Notes under the pieces: model-generated | What the model was told of the DNA's origin: nothing | Seen by the model: only the letters and a program-made list of their open reading frames with translations | Database searches by the model: none | Source: Candidatus Heimdallarchaeota archaeon | GTDB taxonomy: Archaea; Asgardarchaeota; Heimdallarchaeia; JABLTI01 | NCBI GenBank assembly: GCA_019894765.1 | Contig: JAGXNT010000046.1 | Location: 16,462-80,461 of the forward strand | DNA length: 64,000 nucleotides | Reading direction: 5' to 3' | In this document: piece after piece, positions 1 to 9,398 of the stretch | Layout: each line of letters opens with the position of its first letter | Numbering within the stretch: the first letter of the stretch is position 1 | Program-made: the position numbers and the translations under genes

Positions 1-2
1 CA

Positions 3-941
3 TCAATTGGATTATTGATTTTTAGTTTGACGAATTTTTTCAAACCAATTATTCCAATGACAGGACCAACTGTAGGAATCCTCATCCCAGGTGTAACAAT
101 CTCTTTTAGAACGTTCCTTTATTTGATTATTCCAATAATCCTGATGATGATACCACATGAATTAGCTCATGGTGTAGTTAGTCATGCTGATGGTGTTGAA
201 TTACGATCAACTGGTTTGGCTTTCTTTGCAATTTTCTTTGGTGCTTTTGTTGAACCTGAAGAAGAGGACTTGATGAAATCCTCATATAAAACAAGAATGA
301 GAACATTCGCTTCCGGAATGTTTCCCAACTTGTTACTTGGATTACTTACAATACCTGTTTTCATTTTTTCATCAAATATTATTGCTCCATTTTATCTTGC
401 ACCAGATGGCGTTTTGATTCATGAAGTAGTAAAGGATACAGCTGCTGATACTGGTGGATTAAAACGTGGAATTGCTATCTTTGATATAAACACTACTCAT
501 ATTGACACATATGAGACCTTTTCAACCTACATGAATAATACGAAACCTAACGATTTATTGGTTCTAAACACTACTGAAGGAACAATAAATATTCGACTTA
601 ACCAGCATCCTGATTTTAATCAGTCTGGCTATCTTGGTGTTCGTACAATCACATATCTGCCGCCGAAATTTCCTTGGGTATGGAAGTTTTTCCCATACTT
701 TTTCGAACAAGAACTCATGTGGACGCTTGTTGTTTCATTTGGTTCAGTTTTATTTAATGCATTACCAATTCCATTTATTCTAGATGGTGATAAATTGCTT
801 TCATCTTTCTTGTTTCAATATATGAAAAATAAGAAATTAGCACTAATTATACTGGACGTCTTCAGATTTTTGGCTTTAGCATTATTCTTAGCAGTATTAA
901 TCATCCCATTATTTAAGTATGGATTTGTTCCCTTTGGTTAA
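3..941 (+). CDS. Site-2 protease (peptidase M50) with PDZ domain, 5'-truncated
   Basis: Intramembrane zinc metalloprotease of the M50 family, which cuts membrane-bound substrates within the bilayer. The zinc motif HELAH lies near the start within a hydrophobic helix, a PDZ-like segment occupies roughly residues 110-210, and the second conserved motif appears as NALPIPFILDGD, where the Asp would be the third zinc ligand. The frame is open to the window edge and an in-frame TTG at position 15 is not convincing, so the N-terminus and its first membrane helix are probably outside. The tRNA thiolase gene follows after 39 bases on the same strand. Substrate unknown. Confidence 0.85.
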   Translation, partial: SIGLLIFSLTNFFKPIIPMTGPTVGILIPGVTISFRTFLYLIIPIILMMIPHELAHGVVSHADGVELRSTGLAFFAIFFGAFVEPEEEDLMKSSYKTRMRTFASGMFPNLLLGLLTIPVFIFSSNIIAPFYLAPDGVLIHEVVKDTAADTGGLKRGIAIFDINTTHIDTYETFSTYMNNTKPNDLLVLNTTEGTINIRLNQHPDFNQSGYLGVRTITYLPPKFPWVWKFFPYFFEQELMWTLVVSFGSVLFNALPIPFILDGDKLLSSFLFQYMKNKKLALIILDVFRFLALALFLAVLIIPLFKYGFVPFG

Positions 942-980
942 TTAAGAAAAAACAAAAAGATATTTTGGAGTGAGAGCCCT

Positions 981-1982
981 TTGACTAAAAATCTACCAGC
1001 ATGTTATTCTTGTAGCAAAAAACCTGCAGTAACTTATAGAAGAATCGATGGTAGATATCTTTGTAAAGAGTGTTTTTCCAAATGGGTAACAACAATCGTA
1101 AGAAAAACAATTAGTCAAAAGATACTGTTTGAACGAAATGATCGAATTATTGTAGGCTTGTCTGGAGGAAAGGATAGCACTGTTTTGTTAGATATTTTAC
1201 ATAAAGTAGAACGTAATTATCCATCAAAACTCGTTGCTGTTTGTATTGATGAAGGAATTTCTAATTACAGAGAAGATGGACTTCCGATAGCAGAACAGAC
1301 TGCTAAGAGATTAGATGTAGAATTTCATTTATTTACTTTTAAAGAGCTAATCGGTTACTCATTAGATGAAATCGTTAAAAGATCTCGTGAGCTTCAAGAA
1401 GAACTCCCCTCAACAAGTAAAACAAAAATAGTTAAACATGGGCCATGTTCATTTTGCGGAGTATTTCGAAGAAAAGCCCTGAACATTGCTGCAAGAAAAC
1501 TTAATGGCGATAAGGTTGCTACTGGTCATAATTTGAATGATGTATCACAAACTATTCTTTTAAATCTCCTTCGTGGTGATTCCAATAAATTACTCAGAGG
1601 GGATTTAAAACCTGAGAAAACACATGAACTCTTTGTACCTCGAGTAAAACCTTTGCAAGCTGTAGCAGAACGTGATGTGGTCTTGTATGCTTTCTACAAT
1701 AATCTTACTTATCACACCACAGAATGTCCATATGCAGTAGAAGCCATGCGTTTAGATGTTCGTAATTTCACTATTGAAATTGAGGAAAAATATCCTGGAA
1801 CTTTGAAATGCATAAAGAATAGCATGGATACTATTAGTCAGAAATGGGCAGATACAATAACTGATACAGCAAAAGATGAGGATGCAAATTCCTATTACCT
1901 TTGTAAAGTGTGTTCTGAACCAGCTAGTAGCAAAATATGCAAAGGTTGCCAGATGCTTGAAACGCTTTTCAAGGAAAAATAG
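981..1982 (+). CDS. tRNA 2-thiolation enzyme, TtuA/NcsA (Ctu1) family
   Basis: PP-loop ATPase that adenylates tRNA uridine before sulfur insertion. The PP-loop SGGKDS is at residues 61-66. Two N-terminal CxxC pairs (C8/C11, C28/C31) and two C-terminal CxxC pairs form the zinc fingers of this family. C156 and C159 in PCSFCG, with a later Cys in TTECPY, match the three Cys that hold the Fe-S cluster or serve catalysis. The 333-residue length is normal. The start is TTG, preceded by GGAGTGAG. Whether it acts at U34 (Ncs6-like) or U54 (TtuA-like) cannot be decided from sequence alone. Confidence 0.88.
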   Translation: MTKNLPACYSCSKKPAVTYRRIDGRYLCKECFSKWVTTIVRKTISQKILFERNDRIIVGLSGGKDSTVLLDILHKVERNYPSKLVAVCIDEGISNYREDGLPIAEQTAKRLDVEFHLFTFKELIGYSLDEIVKRSRELQEELPSTSKTKIVKHGPCSFCGVFRRKALNIAARKLNGDKVATGHNLNDVSQTILLNLLRGDSNKLLRGDLKPEKTHELFVPRVKPLQAVAERDVVLYAFYNNLTYHTTECPYAVEAMRLDVRNFTIEIEEKYPGTLKCIKNSMDTISQKWADTITDTAKDEDANSYYLCKVCSEPASSKICKGCQMLETLFKEK

Positions 1983-1997
1983 TGGAATAAATGATAT

Positions 1998-4790
1998 TTA
2001 TTTTGATACCATGTTTCTCAAAACTGTGTGAAGTATACCACCATTTCTATAATATTTCACTTCAACTTCAGAATCTAGCCTTGTCAAAACTTTGAATTCT
2101 CTTTTGTTACCACTCAAATCAGTTACTTTTACTACAAGTTCCTTTCGTGGGGCTATCTCATCAATTCCAATGATTTCATATCGCTCTTTCCCATTTAGCT
2201 TCAATGAATTCATGTTTTCTCCTTTAAGAAATTCAAGTGGCAAAACACCCATACCAACTAGATTGCTTCGATGTATTCTTTCATAAGATTCTGCTACTAC
2301 TGCTTTAACACCCAATAATAAAGTACCTTTTGCAGCCCAATCTCTTGAGCTCCCAGTTCCATATTCTTTCCCTGCAATAACTATGAGGGGTATATTGGAG
2401 TCAAGGTATTTCTTTGCGGCATCAAAAATAGGCATAACTTCATTTGATGGTAAGTGGATTGTCCAGCCACCCTCTTTTTCGGGTGTTAATTTATTCCGCA
2501 AACGAATATTGCCGAATGTTCCTCTTATCATAACTTCATGATTCCCTCGTCTTGAACCAAAAGAGTTGAAATCTACTGGTTGAATTCCTTTCTTAATTAA
2601 GTAAGAACCAGCGGGATCCTTTACTGGTATTGCACCTGCTGGAGAAATATGATCCGTAGTTATTGAATCGCCCAATAAAGCTAGAACTCTCGCTTCATGG
2701 ATATCACTAATTTTCGGAGGTTGTAGTGGAAAGTCAAGAAAGAAAGGTGGTTCTTGAATATATGTGGATTCGTCATCCCAGTGGTAGCTTTTTTCTAAAG
2801 GAACAGATAGATTCTCCCAGATATCAGCCCCATCAAAAATCTCTGAATATTGTTCCCTATATAATTTGCTACTAACAAATTCAGTTGTTATTTTCTTGAT
2901 TTCTTCTTTACTCGGCCAAATATCTTTAAGAAAAACAGGTTTTCCTTGTTCATCCTTTCCCAAAGGATCTTTTGTTAAGTCAATATCAATAGTTCCTGCT
3001 AAAGCGTATGCCACAACTAATATTGGGGAAGCAAGGTAATTTGCTTTTGTATGCGGATTTATTCTTCCTTCAAAATTCCTGTTTCCACTTAGAACAGCTG
3101 CAACCACTAAATCTTGTTCCTGTATACTCTCTACAATTTTCTTGTCCAAAGGACCACTATTCCCAATACAAGTTGTACAACCATAACCAACAATATGGAA
3201 TCCTAATTTTTCTAAATAAGGCAGTAAATTAGCATTTTCTAGATAACTTGAAACCACTCGAGATCCTGGAGCTAAACTTGTTTTTACAAAATGTTTTACG
3301 GATAATCCTTTTTCTACAGCTTTTTTCGCAAGTAAACCTGCACCGATTAATACTGATGGATTTGAGGTGTTTGTGCAAGAAGTTATTGCTGCAATTACAA
3401 CAGAACCATTTCTTATCTTTTTTGAATCCTTCTCTCTTTTACTAATATCTGTTTTTCTTTCTACCCATTGTTTATAATTCGAATCGGTTTCTAAGAAGCT
3501 ATCTTGTTCTGAACTACCACCTTCATCTTGCCATCTTTCATGTTCATCTTCATGAGAGATTCCATGTGTCTTTGCTTCTTTATTGAACATCTCAGTAAGT
3601 GCTTTATCAAAAGCCTCTTCCATTTGTTTCAAGGGAATTCTATCTTGTGGTCTTTTTGGTCCCGCTAAACTAGGTACGATGGTATTTAGGTTTAATTCCA
3701 AAACATCAGTATACATTGGTTCTTTACTATCTTGATCATAGAAAATCCCTTGCAATTTTGAGTACTTCTTTATGAATTCCACGTGTTCTATTTTCCGTCC
3801 TGTTAAGAGTAAATATTCAATGGTTAGATCATCGATTGGGAAAAATCCCATAGTTGCTCCATATTCTGGTGACATATTAGATATTGTTGCTCTGTCTGGT
3901 AGACTTAGATTGCATAATCCAGAACCAAAAAATTCCACGAATTTTCCTACCACACCATATTCTCTTAACATTTGAGTAACTCTTAATACCAGATCAGTTG
4001 CAGTAACTCCTCCATTTAGTTTCCCAACCAATCTTACTCCAATTACATCAGGAATAGGCATATAGTACGGTTGCCCAAGCATGACAGCTTCAGCTTCTAT
4101 CCCACCTACACCCCATCCTAAAACACCCAAGCCATTAATCATTGTTGTGTGTGAATCAGTTCCAACAAGAGTGTCAGGAAATGCAACAAATTCACCATTA
4201 ATTTTCTTTAGTTGAATAACCGAGGCAAGATATTCCAGATTAATTTGATGAACAATTCCTCTTCCTGGTGGTACAACTCTGAAATTATCGAAAGCTTTCT
4301 GTGCCCATCGTAAAAGCATATATCGTTCTTTGTTTCGATCAAATTCTTTTTCTTCATTTTTCTCTCTAGCATCTTTCGATCCAAAAAAATCAACTTGAAT
4401 TGAATGATCAATTATGAGATCCACTGGTACTAAAGGATTGATATCTGCTGGATTTCCACCCAATCTTTCATATGCCGATCTCATTGCTGCTAAATCAACA
4501 ACTGCTGGAACTCCTGTAAAATCCTGCAAGACTACTCTAGCTGGTATAAAAGGAATATCATCCTTCGTTTTCTTTTTAGGATTCCACTTTGCTAAATTCT
4601 TGATATGTTCCATCCTAATTATTTTATCATCAAAGTTCCGTAGGATGGATTCAAGAAGAATCTTTATTGAGAAAGGTAAATGTGGAATATCTACAAAACC
4701 ATGCTTTCTAAGTTTGTTTATGTTGTAGATTTTGATAGTTTTATTGTTACAATGTAGTTCATCAGTATATTCCAATATTTTTTTACTCAT
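1998..4790 (-). CDS. acnA: Aconitate hydratase (AcnA/IRP1 type)
   Basis: Isomerises citrate to isocitrate with a [4Fe-4S] cluster. The 930 residues match the AcnA/IRP1 class. The three cluster cysteines lie in TSCTNTSNP and GCTTCIGNSG, and the C-terminal swivel domain carries the active-site loop GSSRDWAAKG. The start overlaps the citrate synthase stop by four bases (ATGA), so the two are almost certainly translationally coupled and supply the first steps of the TCA cycle. An acidic insert near residues 415-450 (EDEHERWQDEGG) is more polar than usual. Family assignment is firm. Confidence 0.96.
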   Translation of the reverse strand: MSKKILEYTDELHCNNKTIKIYNINKLRKHGFVDIPHLPFSIKILLESILRNFDDKIIRMEHIKNLAKWNPKKKTKDDIPFIPARVVLQDFTGVPAVVDLAAMRSAYERLGGNPADINPLVPVDLIIDHSIQVDFFGSKDAREKNEEKEFDRNKERYMLLRWAQKAFDNFRVVPPGRGIVHQINLEYLASVIQLKKINGEFVAFPDTLVGTDSHTTMINGLGVLGWGVGGIEAEAVMLGQPYYMPIPDVIGVRLVGKLNGGVTATDLVLRVTQMLREYGVVGKFVEFFGSGLCNLSLPDRATISNMSPEYGATMGFFPIDDLTIEYLLLTGRKIEHVEFIKKYSKLQGIFYDQDSKEPMYTDVLELNLNTIVPSLAGPKRPQDRIPLKQMEEAFDKALTEMFNKEAKTHGISHEDEHERWQDEGGSSEQDSFLETDSNYKQWVERKTDISKREKDSKKIRNGSVVIAAITSCTNTSNPSVLIGAGLLAKKAVEKGLSVKHFVKTSLAPGSRVVSSYLENANLLPYLEKLGFHIVGYGCTTCIGNSGPLDKKIVESIQEQDLVVAAVLSGNRNFEGRINPHTKANYLASPILVVAYALAGTIDIDLTKDPLGKDEQGKPVFLKDIWPSKEEIKKITTEFVSSKLYREQYSEIFDGADIWENLSVPLEKSYHWDDESTYIQEPPFFLDFPLQPPKISDIHEARVLALLGDSITTDHISPAGAIPVKDPAGSYLIKKGIQPVDFNSFGSRRGNHEVMIRGTFGNIRLRNKLTPEKEGGWTIHLPSNEVMPIFDAAKKYLDSNIPLIVIAGKEYGTGSSRDWAAKGTLLLGVKAVVAESYERIHRSNLVGMGVLPLEFLKGENMNSLKLNGKERYEIIGIDEIAPRKELVVKVTDLSGNKREFKVLTRLDSEVEVKYYRNGGILHTVLRNMVSK

Positions 4791-5932
4791 TCTTCATGCA
4801 CTTTTGAAATTAAATCTATGTGATCGTGATGTTCTCCAACATATTTAGCTCTTGGTCTGATTAATCGATTGTCACCGTATTGTTCTAAAGCGTGAGCTAT
4901 CCATCCTGTAACTCGTCCTAATGCAAATATTGCTGTAGCAAGTTTAGGAGGAATGTTAAGATATTTGTACATAACTCCTGAGTAAAAATCTACATTCACA
5001 AAAATTGTTTTTCCTTGTTTTTCCACCAGTTCTTTTGTAACAGTTTCCTCGATCTTTGTTGCCATTTCATACCATTTCATATCCTTTTTCTCTTCAGCGA
5101 GTCTTTTCGCTAAATCCCTGAAGATGTTTGCTCGAGGATCTACCACTTTGTAAACTCTATGACCAAAACCCATTATTCTTTTCTTATTTTTAATCAGATC
5201 CATAATATATTTTTCAGTATTTTCTACTGAACCAATCTCATCAAGCATACCCATAACAGCTAATCTAGCACCACCATGAAGTACACCCTTCAGAGTACCA
5301 ATTCCTGAAATAATAGCTGAATGGATATCTGATAGAGTCGAAGCTGTTACCCTAACAGCAAAAGTCGAAGCATTTAATTCGTGTTCTGCGCTAAGAATGA
5401 AATCAACATCCAGTATTTTGGATTCAAGAACAGATGGAACTTCTCCTCTTAACATATAAAGAAAGTTCGAACAATGAGGTAATAGTTCATTCGGCTCAAC
5501 AATTTCTTTACCATCATGTATTCTCTGGAAATAAGCAACTATTGTAGGTAACTTTGCAATCAATCTAATTGCTTTCCGAACATTTGCTTCATGAGAATTA
5601 TCATTTAGATCCGGATCACTATGCGACATATGAGAAATGGCGGTCATTAATGCGTCCATTGCTTCAATATTGAAATTATAAAAGTGTATAACTTCTTTTG
5701 TCCGAACATCTAAATCTCTATTTTCTTTAATCATGTTTGAAAACTGGTCAAGTGTTTCTATACCTGGAATATTTCCATAGAGTAATAAATGAACCACTGT
5801 ATCGTAGGATAATTTTGCTAATTCTTCAATTTTATATCCACGATACTCTAGAATTCCTTTTTCTCCATCAATGTACGAGATTTCCGATTCAAGAGCAATT
5901 ATTCCCTCTAAACCTTTCTTGAAATTTGACAT
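4787..5932 (-). CDS. gltA: Citrate synthase
   Basis: Condenses acetyl-CoA with oxaloacetate. The 381-residue protein is of the short archaeal/Gram-positive type. The catalytic His/His/Asp triad is visible in LHGGARLAV, GFGHRVYK and NVDFYSG. An AGGTG ribosome site lies five bases before the ATG. It forms a two-gene unit with the overlapping aconitase downstream. The family includes 2-methylcitrate synthases with the same motifs, so propionyl-CoA use cannot be excluded, but pairing with aconitase favours citrate synthesis. Confidence 0.94.
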   Translation of the reverse strand: MSNFKKGLEGIIALESEISYIDGEKGILEYRGYKIEELAKLSYDTVVHLLLYGNIPGIETLDQFSNMIKENRDLDVRTKEVIHFYNFNIEAMDALMTAISHMSHSDPDLNDNSHEANVRKAIRLIAKLPTIVAYFQRIHDGKEIVEPNELLPHCSNFLYMLRGEVPSVLESKILDVDFILSAEHELNASTFAVRVTASTLSDIHSAIISGIGTLKGVLHGGARLAVMGMLDEIGSVENTEKYIMDLIKNKKRIMGFGHRVYKVVDPRANIFRDLAKRLAEEKKDMKWYEMATKIEETVTKELVEKQGKTIFVNVDFYSGVMYKYLNIPPKLATAIFALGRVTGWIAHALEQYGDNRLIRPRAKYVGEHHDHIDLISKVHEE

Positions 5933-6040
5933 TTTTACACCTGTGATATTAATGCATCATTTTAAAGATAAATAAAATATTGATTATTAAATGTTCTTTT
6001 CAGAAAAATTATATCATTTGGCATTAGTTTTTCCTTAAAT

Positions 6041-7081
6041 TCAGTATAAAATATCACTACAAATATCTATTGTAGTTTCACATCCAGTAATTTTCATTGC
6101 TTTTTTAAGTGTTGAATGGACGTGATTCATCAAACGAGTTACCCCTGCAGCTCCTCCACCTACAGCTGCTCTAATTACATCCCTACCTAAAAGAACTCCA
6201 TCAGCACCTATAGCTAAGACCTTTAAAACATCGTAACCAGTTCTAATTCCACCATCTATCAGTATAGTTGTTTTTTCTTTGACAACTTGAACAATATCAG
6301 ACAATACATCTGCGGTTCCAGGAGTATGATCTAATACTCTTCCTCCATGATTCGAAACAACAATTGCCTTCGCACCAGCTCTTACTGCAGATTCCGCATC
6401 TTCAATATTCATTATCCCTTTAACAATAAATGGCAGCTTTGTTGATGAGATTAGTTCTTTCAAGTCAGCTTCTGTTTTACGAAAAACCGGTTTTTTATGT
6501 CTAGCCATTATCACGGATCCACAACCATCAACATCTACCCCGACAGCAATTGCATTAATCTTTTCTGATTTCTTAATAAACTCCTTAATGATTTCCTGCT
6601 CTCTTGGTTTGATAATTTTAATTCCCCAACCATCAACTTCTTTGATAGCGTCCAAACCATATGTATTCTCTAATGAATAAGTGTAAGTATCTCCCCTGAA
6701 ACCTATAGTTCCTGCATCTTTGCACCCAAGAACAATTGCTCTACACAATTCCTTTTCAGTAATTACTTCGTCTCCACCAAAGCTATTGACACCTGTAACA
6801 CTTGCCCCCATAATTGGAAATTGTATCTTTTTCCCAAGAAAAGTTGTCTCAGTGTTTGGTTCAAGATTCGAACCAATTGTTTTCATCTTCAAATTAATTT
6901 TTCTTAGTGCCTTCACATTATTAGTAAAGCCCGCTCCAGAACCAACTCCTCCTAATCCTAATTTTCTTCCGTAACTTTGTCCTTGACAAAGACGTGATGG
7001 ATCTCCATCACAAATTCTGTATACTCCACAAATCCCTTTTAACTTCACTTTTGCTTTGTTACGATCTTCTTCGACTGACAA
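6041..7081 (-). CDS. FMN-dependent alpha-hydroxyacid dehydrogenase/oxidase
   Basis: TIM-barrel flavoprotein of the LldD/glycolate oxidase family, oxidising an alpha-hydroxyacid such as lactate to the keto acid. The catalytic His and Arg are in SNHGGRVLDH, and the FMN phosphate site is in DGGIRTG and LLGRDV. The N-terminus has two Cys (CGVYRICDG and RLCQG) as seen in some anaerobe and archaeal members. At 346 residues it is slightly shorter than classic lactate oxidases. The start is TTG after GGTGAAATAA. It lies just upstream of the citrate synthase-aconitase pair on the same strand, separated by about 110 bases, so pyruvate supply to the TCA pair is a plausible but unproven link. Confidence 0.85.
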   Translation of the reverse strand: MSVEEDRNKAKVKLKGICGVYRICDGDPSRLCQGQSYGRKLGLGGVGSGAGFTNNVKALRKINLKMKTIGSNLEPNTETTFLGKKIQFPIMGASVTGVNSFGGDEVITEKELCRAIVLGCKDAGTIGFRGDTYTYSLENTYGLDAIKEVDGWGIKIIKPREQEIIKEFIKKSEKINAIAVGVDVDGCGSVIMARHKKPVFRKTEADLKELISSTKLPFIVKGIMNIEDAESAVRAGAKAIVVSNHGGRVLDHTPGTADVLSDIVQVVKEKTTILIDGGIRTGYDVLKVLAIGADGVLLGRDVIRAAVGGGAAGVTRLMNHVHSTLKKAMKITGCETTIDICSDILY

Positions 7082-7224
7082 ATTATTTCACCTATTTACT
7101 GTAAAAATTTCATATGCTTGTAGTGCTCTAAATTAAGATACTCAAATTGTTAATTAAATTGTTTGCTTAAAATTCTTTGATTTCAAAAATATAGCTAATT
7201 CAAAATTATTTAGCAAACGGAATA

Positions 7225-7234
7225 CTTTTTAAAG
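7225..7234 (+). promoter_or_regulatory. TATA-box promoter of the SRP RNA gene
   Basis: The sequence CTTTTTAAAG lies 27-30 bases before the predicted 5' end of the SRP RNA, the standard archaeal TATA distance. It is the only such motif at the right spacing. Confidence 0.5.
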
Positions 7235-7256
7235 GTGAAAATCACCAAAAATCTTG

Positions 7257-7559
7257 GCAAGTCTAAGTGGAGGGTTAGGGCTCCTCTATAACGGTAAATG
7301 CTCTTAACCGGCTGAAGACCTAAGTTGAGGTGCTGAGATTAATTCAAGCGCCCAATGGAAGCTGTCGAAACGACGTCCTAGAAGATGTTTAATCGTCGAG
7401 ACCTTCACCGGAGGGTAAGGTTAGAAAGCGTAGGGACCAATTCGGTTAGGCACGGAAGTGAGCGGCCGTCCGTCCTGTTAGGCATGCCTCTGGGGTTGCG
7501 GCGTGGAGGTAACTGTTGGTAGCGGGGTTTTAGTTGAATCATCGATCTTGGGGACTTGC
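7257..7559 (+). ncRNA. ffs: Signal recognition particle RNA (7S RNA)
   Basis: A GC-rich island of about 303 bases in AT-rich DNA with no good reading frame. The diagnostic SRP54-binding hairpin is at 7444-7467: GGTTAGG, a GGAA tetraloop closed by CAC/GTG, then GAGCGGCC. The ends pair perfectly, GCAAGTC (7257-7263) with GACTTGC (7553-7559), as expected for helix 1/5 of archaeal SRP RNA. A T-run (7563-7567) follows as terminator. The length matches archaeal 7S RNA. It acts with SRP54 and SRP19 in targeting ribosomes to the membrane. The exact ends are estimated from pairing. Confidence 0.92.
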
Positions 7560-7593
7560 TACTTTTTCGTTCGAAATAACATTAGAGAAAATA

Positions 7594-8217
7594 TTATTTT
7601 GTATTCAGATTAATAACTTCCAAGGGATCTTCATTAAAAGTAACAGCAATGAGAACCAATATTTTCTGTCCATCTGTTGTTTCCCCGCCAACAATAGTTA
7701 TCCCTGTTTTTGTTGAGAGGATGAAATTTATCATTTCTCTTGGATTTGGGTATTTCTGATCAACCAAATCAAATTTCTCTTTATACTCACCATAAGTTGT
7801 TTGTTCCCATATTTTCTTTACAGTAATTTCTTTATCAATTTTCATAACTTTTCTATTTTGGGGGATTTCAAGTAGTGTTTTGTTTTTATCATCCATATTA
7901 GCTGGTATTTTACTTACTATGAAACCTCTTATGATATTTGTTTTAGAAGAAATTGCTGATTCAATTTGTATAGAAAGAAATGGGTCTTCGTCTTTCATGA
8001 ATAAAACTTGAAAAGCGAGATCTTGTGCTTTTGTTATATTTCCTGCTAACAAATACCTAGCAATACTTTTACCCATAATTTTCGGAGCAGCTTTTCTTTC
8101 TACCCCTTCCTCTCGTAAACTTTTAGTACCAACATCTTCATAGATTTTAGCAGCTTCCACATTTTTTCCTTCTGCTTCAAGCTTCTCTGCTTTATCCAAT
8201 TGCTCTTTGTACTTCAT
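7594..8217 (-). CDS. TPR-like helical protein of unknown function
   Basis: A 207-residue protein. The first 75 residues read like tetratricopeptide helices (DKAEKLEAEGKNVEAAKIYEDVG is a typical TPR helix pair, followed by a second pair around AGNITKAQDLAFQ). The C-terminal half is mixed alpha/beta and I recognise no domain. An AGGAG site lies ten bases before the ATG. It follows eL8-eS28-eL24 on the same strand, where many archaea have ndk and infB, so a translation-related or merely co-transcribed role is possible. Function unknown. Confidence 0.7.
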   Translation of the reverse strand: MKYKEQLDKAEKLEAEGKNVEAAKIYEDVGTKSLREEGVERKAAPKIMGKSIARYLLAGNITKAQDLAFQVLFMKDEDPFLSIQIESAISSKTNIIRGFIVSKIPANMDDKNKTLLEIPQNRKVMKIDKEITVKKIWEQTTYGEYKEKFDLVDQKYPNPREMINFILSTKTGITIVGGETTDGQKILVLIAVTFNEDPLEVINLNTK

Positions 8218-8366
8218 TCTTTGGCGACTCCTAAATTTGGTTTAATAATAATCTAGTAATCTTGTTCAACTAATTCTCTATTAAACTTACAATATTAAGA
8301 ATTTGTTGTTTTGAACAAAGAATCAAAAATAAAGAAAAAAAATGAAAAATTAAGCAGGAAAAAGTA

Positions 8367-8588
8367 TTACCTGCCTTTTCTTCGTCTACGGGATCTGCCA
8401 CCAGTGAGAATCTTTTGCTCGTATCTTTCTGTCCATTTGAGTTTTCTTGGGTTTCGTTTGAAATCAACCATTGAAACTCGACATTTTCGAGAACAGAACC
8501 ATAAAATCGAACCATCATTCTTAACGTACATAGTACCTGTTCCTGGTTCAATTCCGGAAGCACAGAATGCACATGTTTGTTCTTTCAT
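8367..8588 (-). CDS. rpl24e: Ribosomal protein eL24 (L24e)
   Basis: Small zinc-binding protein of the large ribosomal subunit. The 73 residues include the four zinc cysteines in CAFC near the N-terminus and CSRKC near residue 32, plus the WFCSRKC and RKLKWT segments typical of L24e, and a basic tail rich in Arg. A GGAG site is ten bases before the ATG. It follows eS28 closely on the same strand, the usual archaeal order. Confidence 0.95.
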   Translation of the reverse strand: MKEQTCAFCASGIEPGTGTMYVKNDGSILWFCSRKCRVSMVDFKRNPRKLKWTERYEQKILTGGRSRRRRKGR

Positions 8589-8613
8589 TTGTACATATCT
8601 CCTTGATAATTAC

Positions 8614-8865
8614 TTATCTTCTTCCTCTCATTCTTCGAGCTTCACGTTCTGTTTCTCTCAAGATGAGAATGTCGCCCACTCTTATTGGACCTTTAACATT
8701 ACGTGTGATAATTCTCATTCTATCTGGTCCTTCAAGTACACGTACTTTACATTGAAGAACTTCACCAGTGACACCTGTGCGAGCTACTACTTGCACTATT
8801 TCTGCAGGATAGGAATAATCTTTGGTGTCCCCATCTGCTTCTCGTTCTCTTCTTCGACCGCTCAT
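8614..8865 (-). CDS. rps28e: Ribosomal protein eS28 (S28e)
   Basis: Small-subunit protein with an OB-like beta barrel. The family signature is clear: [22 protein letters not shown] followed by [13 protein letters not shown] and the terminal [10 protein letters not shown]. The 83 residues are slightly longer than usual because of a basic, acidic-rich N-terminus ([12 protein letters not shown]). It sits between eL8 and eL24 in an apparent operon. Confidence 0.96.
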   Translation of the reverse strand: MSGRRREREADGDTKDYSYPAEIVQVVARTGVTGEVLQCKVRVLEGPDRMRIITRNVKGPIRVGDILILRETEREARRMRGRR

Positions 8866-8895
8866 GGTGTATCACATTCTAATTATTAAGTTCCT

Positions 8896-9267
8896 TTATT
8901 TCTTCAATGCAGCAAGTTTCTTGATAAGGGAATCTAAAGCATCTTTTGCATTTCCTGGATGAGTGATTCCTGCACTTGCTGAAGGACGATCTAATCCTAT
9001 TGCCTTTCCAATGTCTTTCATTGAACCACAAACAACATATGGGATATTTTTCTCTTCACAGAGAAGTGGTAAGTGCATCACAATTTCTTGTGGCTGGACA
9101 TCATTGGCAATTAAAACTAGCTTAGCTTGATTTCTCTCAATAGCTTTGGTAGTTTCATTGGTACCTTTCTTGGTTTTCCCAGTATCTCGAGCTTTCTCAA
9201 GAACTTTCAAGGCTTCTTGTTTCAATTCTTCGGGCACATCTACATTTACATAGAATGGTTTACTCAT
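8896..9267 (-). CDS. rpl7ae: Ribosomal protein eL8 (L7Ae)
   Basis: Kink-turn RNA-binding protein that in archaea serves the ribosome, C/D and H/ACA guide RNPs and RNase P. The conserved [18 protein letters not shown] motif and the [13 protein letters not shown] segment are present. I place the start at 9267 because GAGGAGG lies ten bases upstream and the protein then begins [11 protein letters not shown] as in homologues. An in-frame ATG at 9309 would add 14 unsupported residues. It is the first gene of the eL8-eS28-eL24 unit. Confidence 0.96.
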   Translation of the reverse strand: MSKPFYVNVDVPEELKQEALKVLEKARDTGKTKKGTNETTKAIERNQAKLVLIANDVQPQEIVMHLPLLCEEKNIPYVVCGSMKDIGKAIGLDRPSASAGITHPGNAKDALDSLIKKLAALKK

Positions 9268-9398
9268 TGATAATATTCCTCCTCGAGCTTCCTCATCGCA
9301 AATCAACATTGATAAATTGATTTACTAGTCATCGCTTGAGGTAAATTTCTTAATCTGGGACTAAAAGAACATCATTTTAAATCTTTCCTTAAGAAAGA

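Noticed and set aside
8311..8889. A 192-codon plus-strand reading frame
   Set aside because: It lies antisense over eL24 and eS28, which have clear family signatures and ribosome sites on the minus strand.
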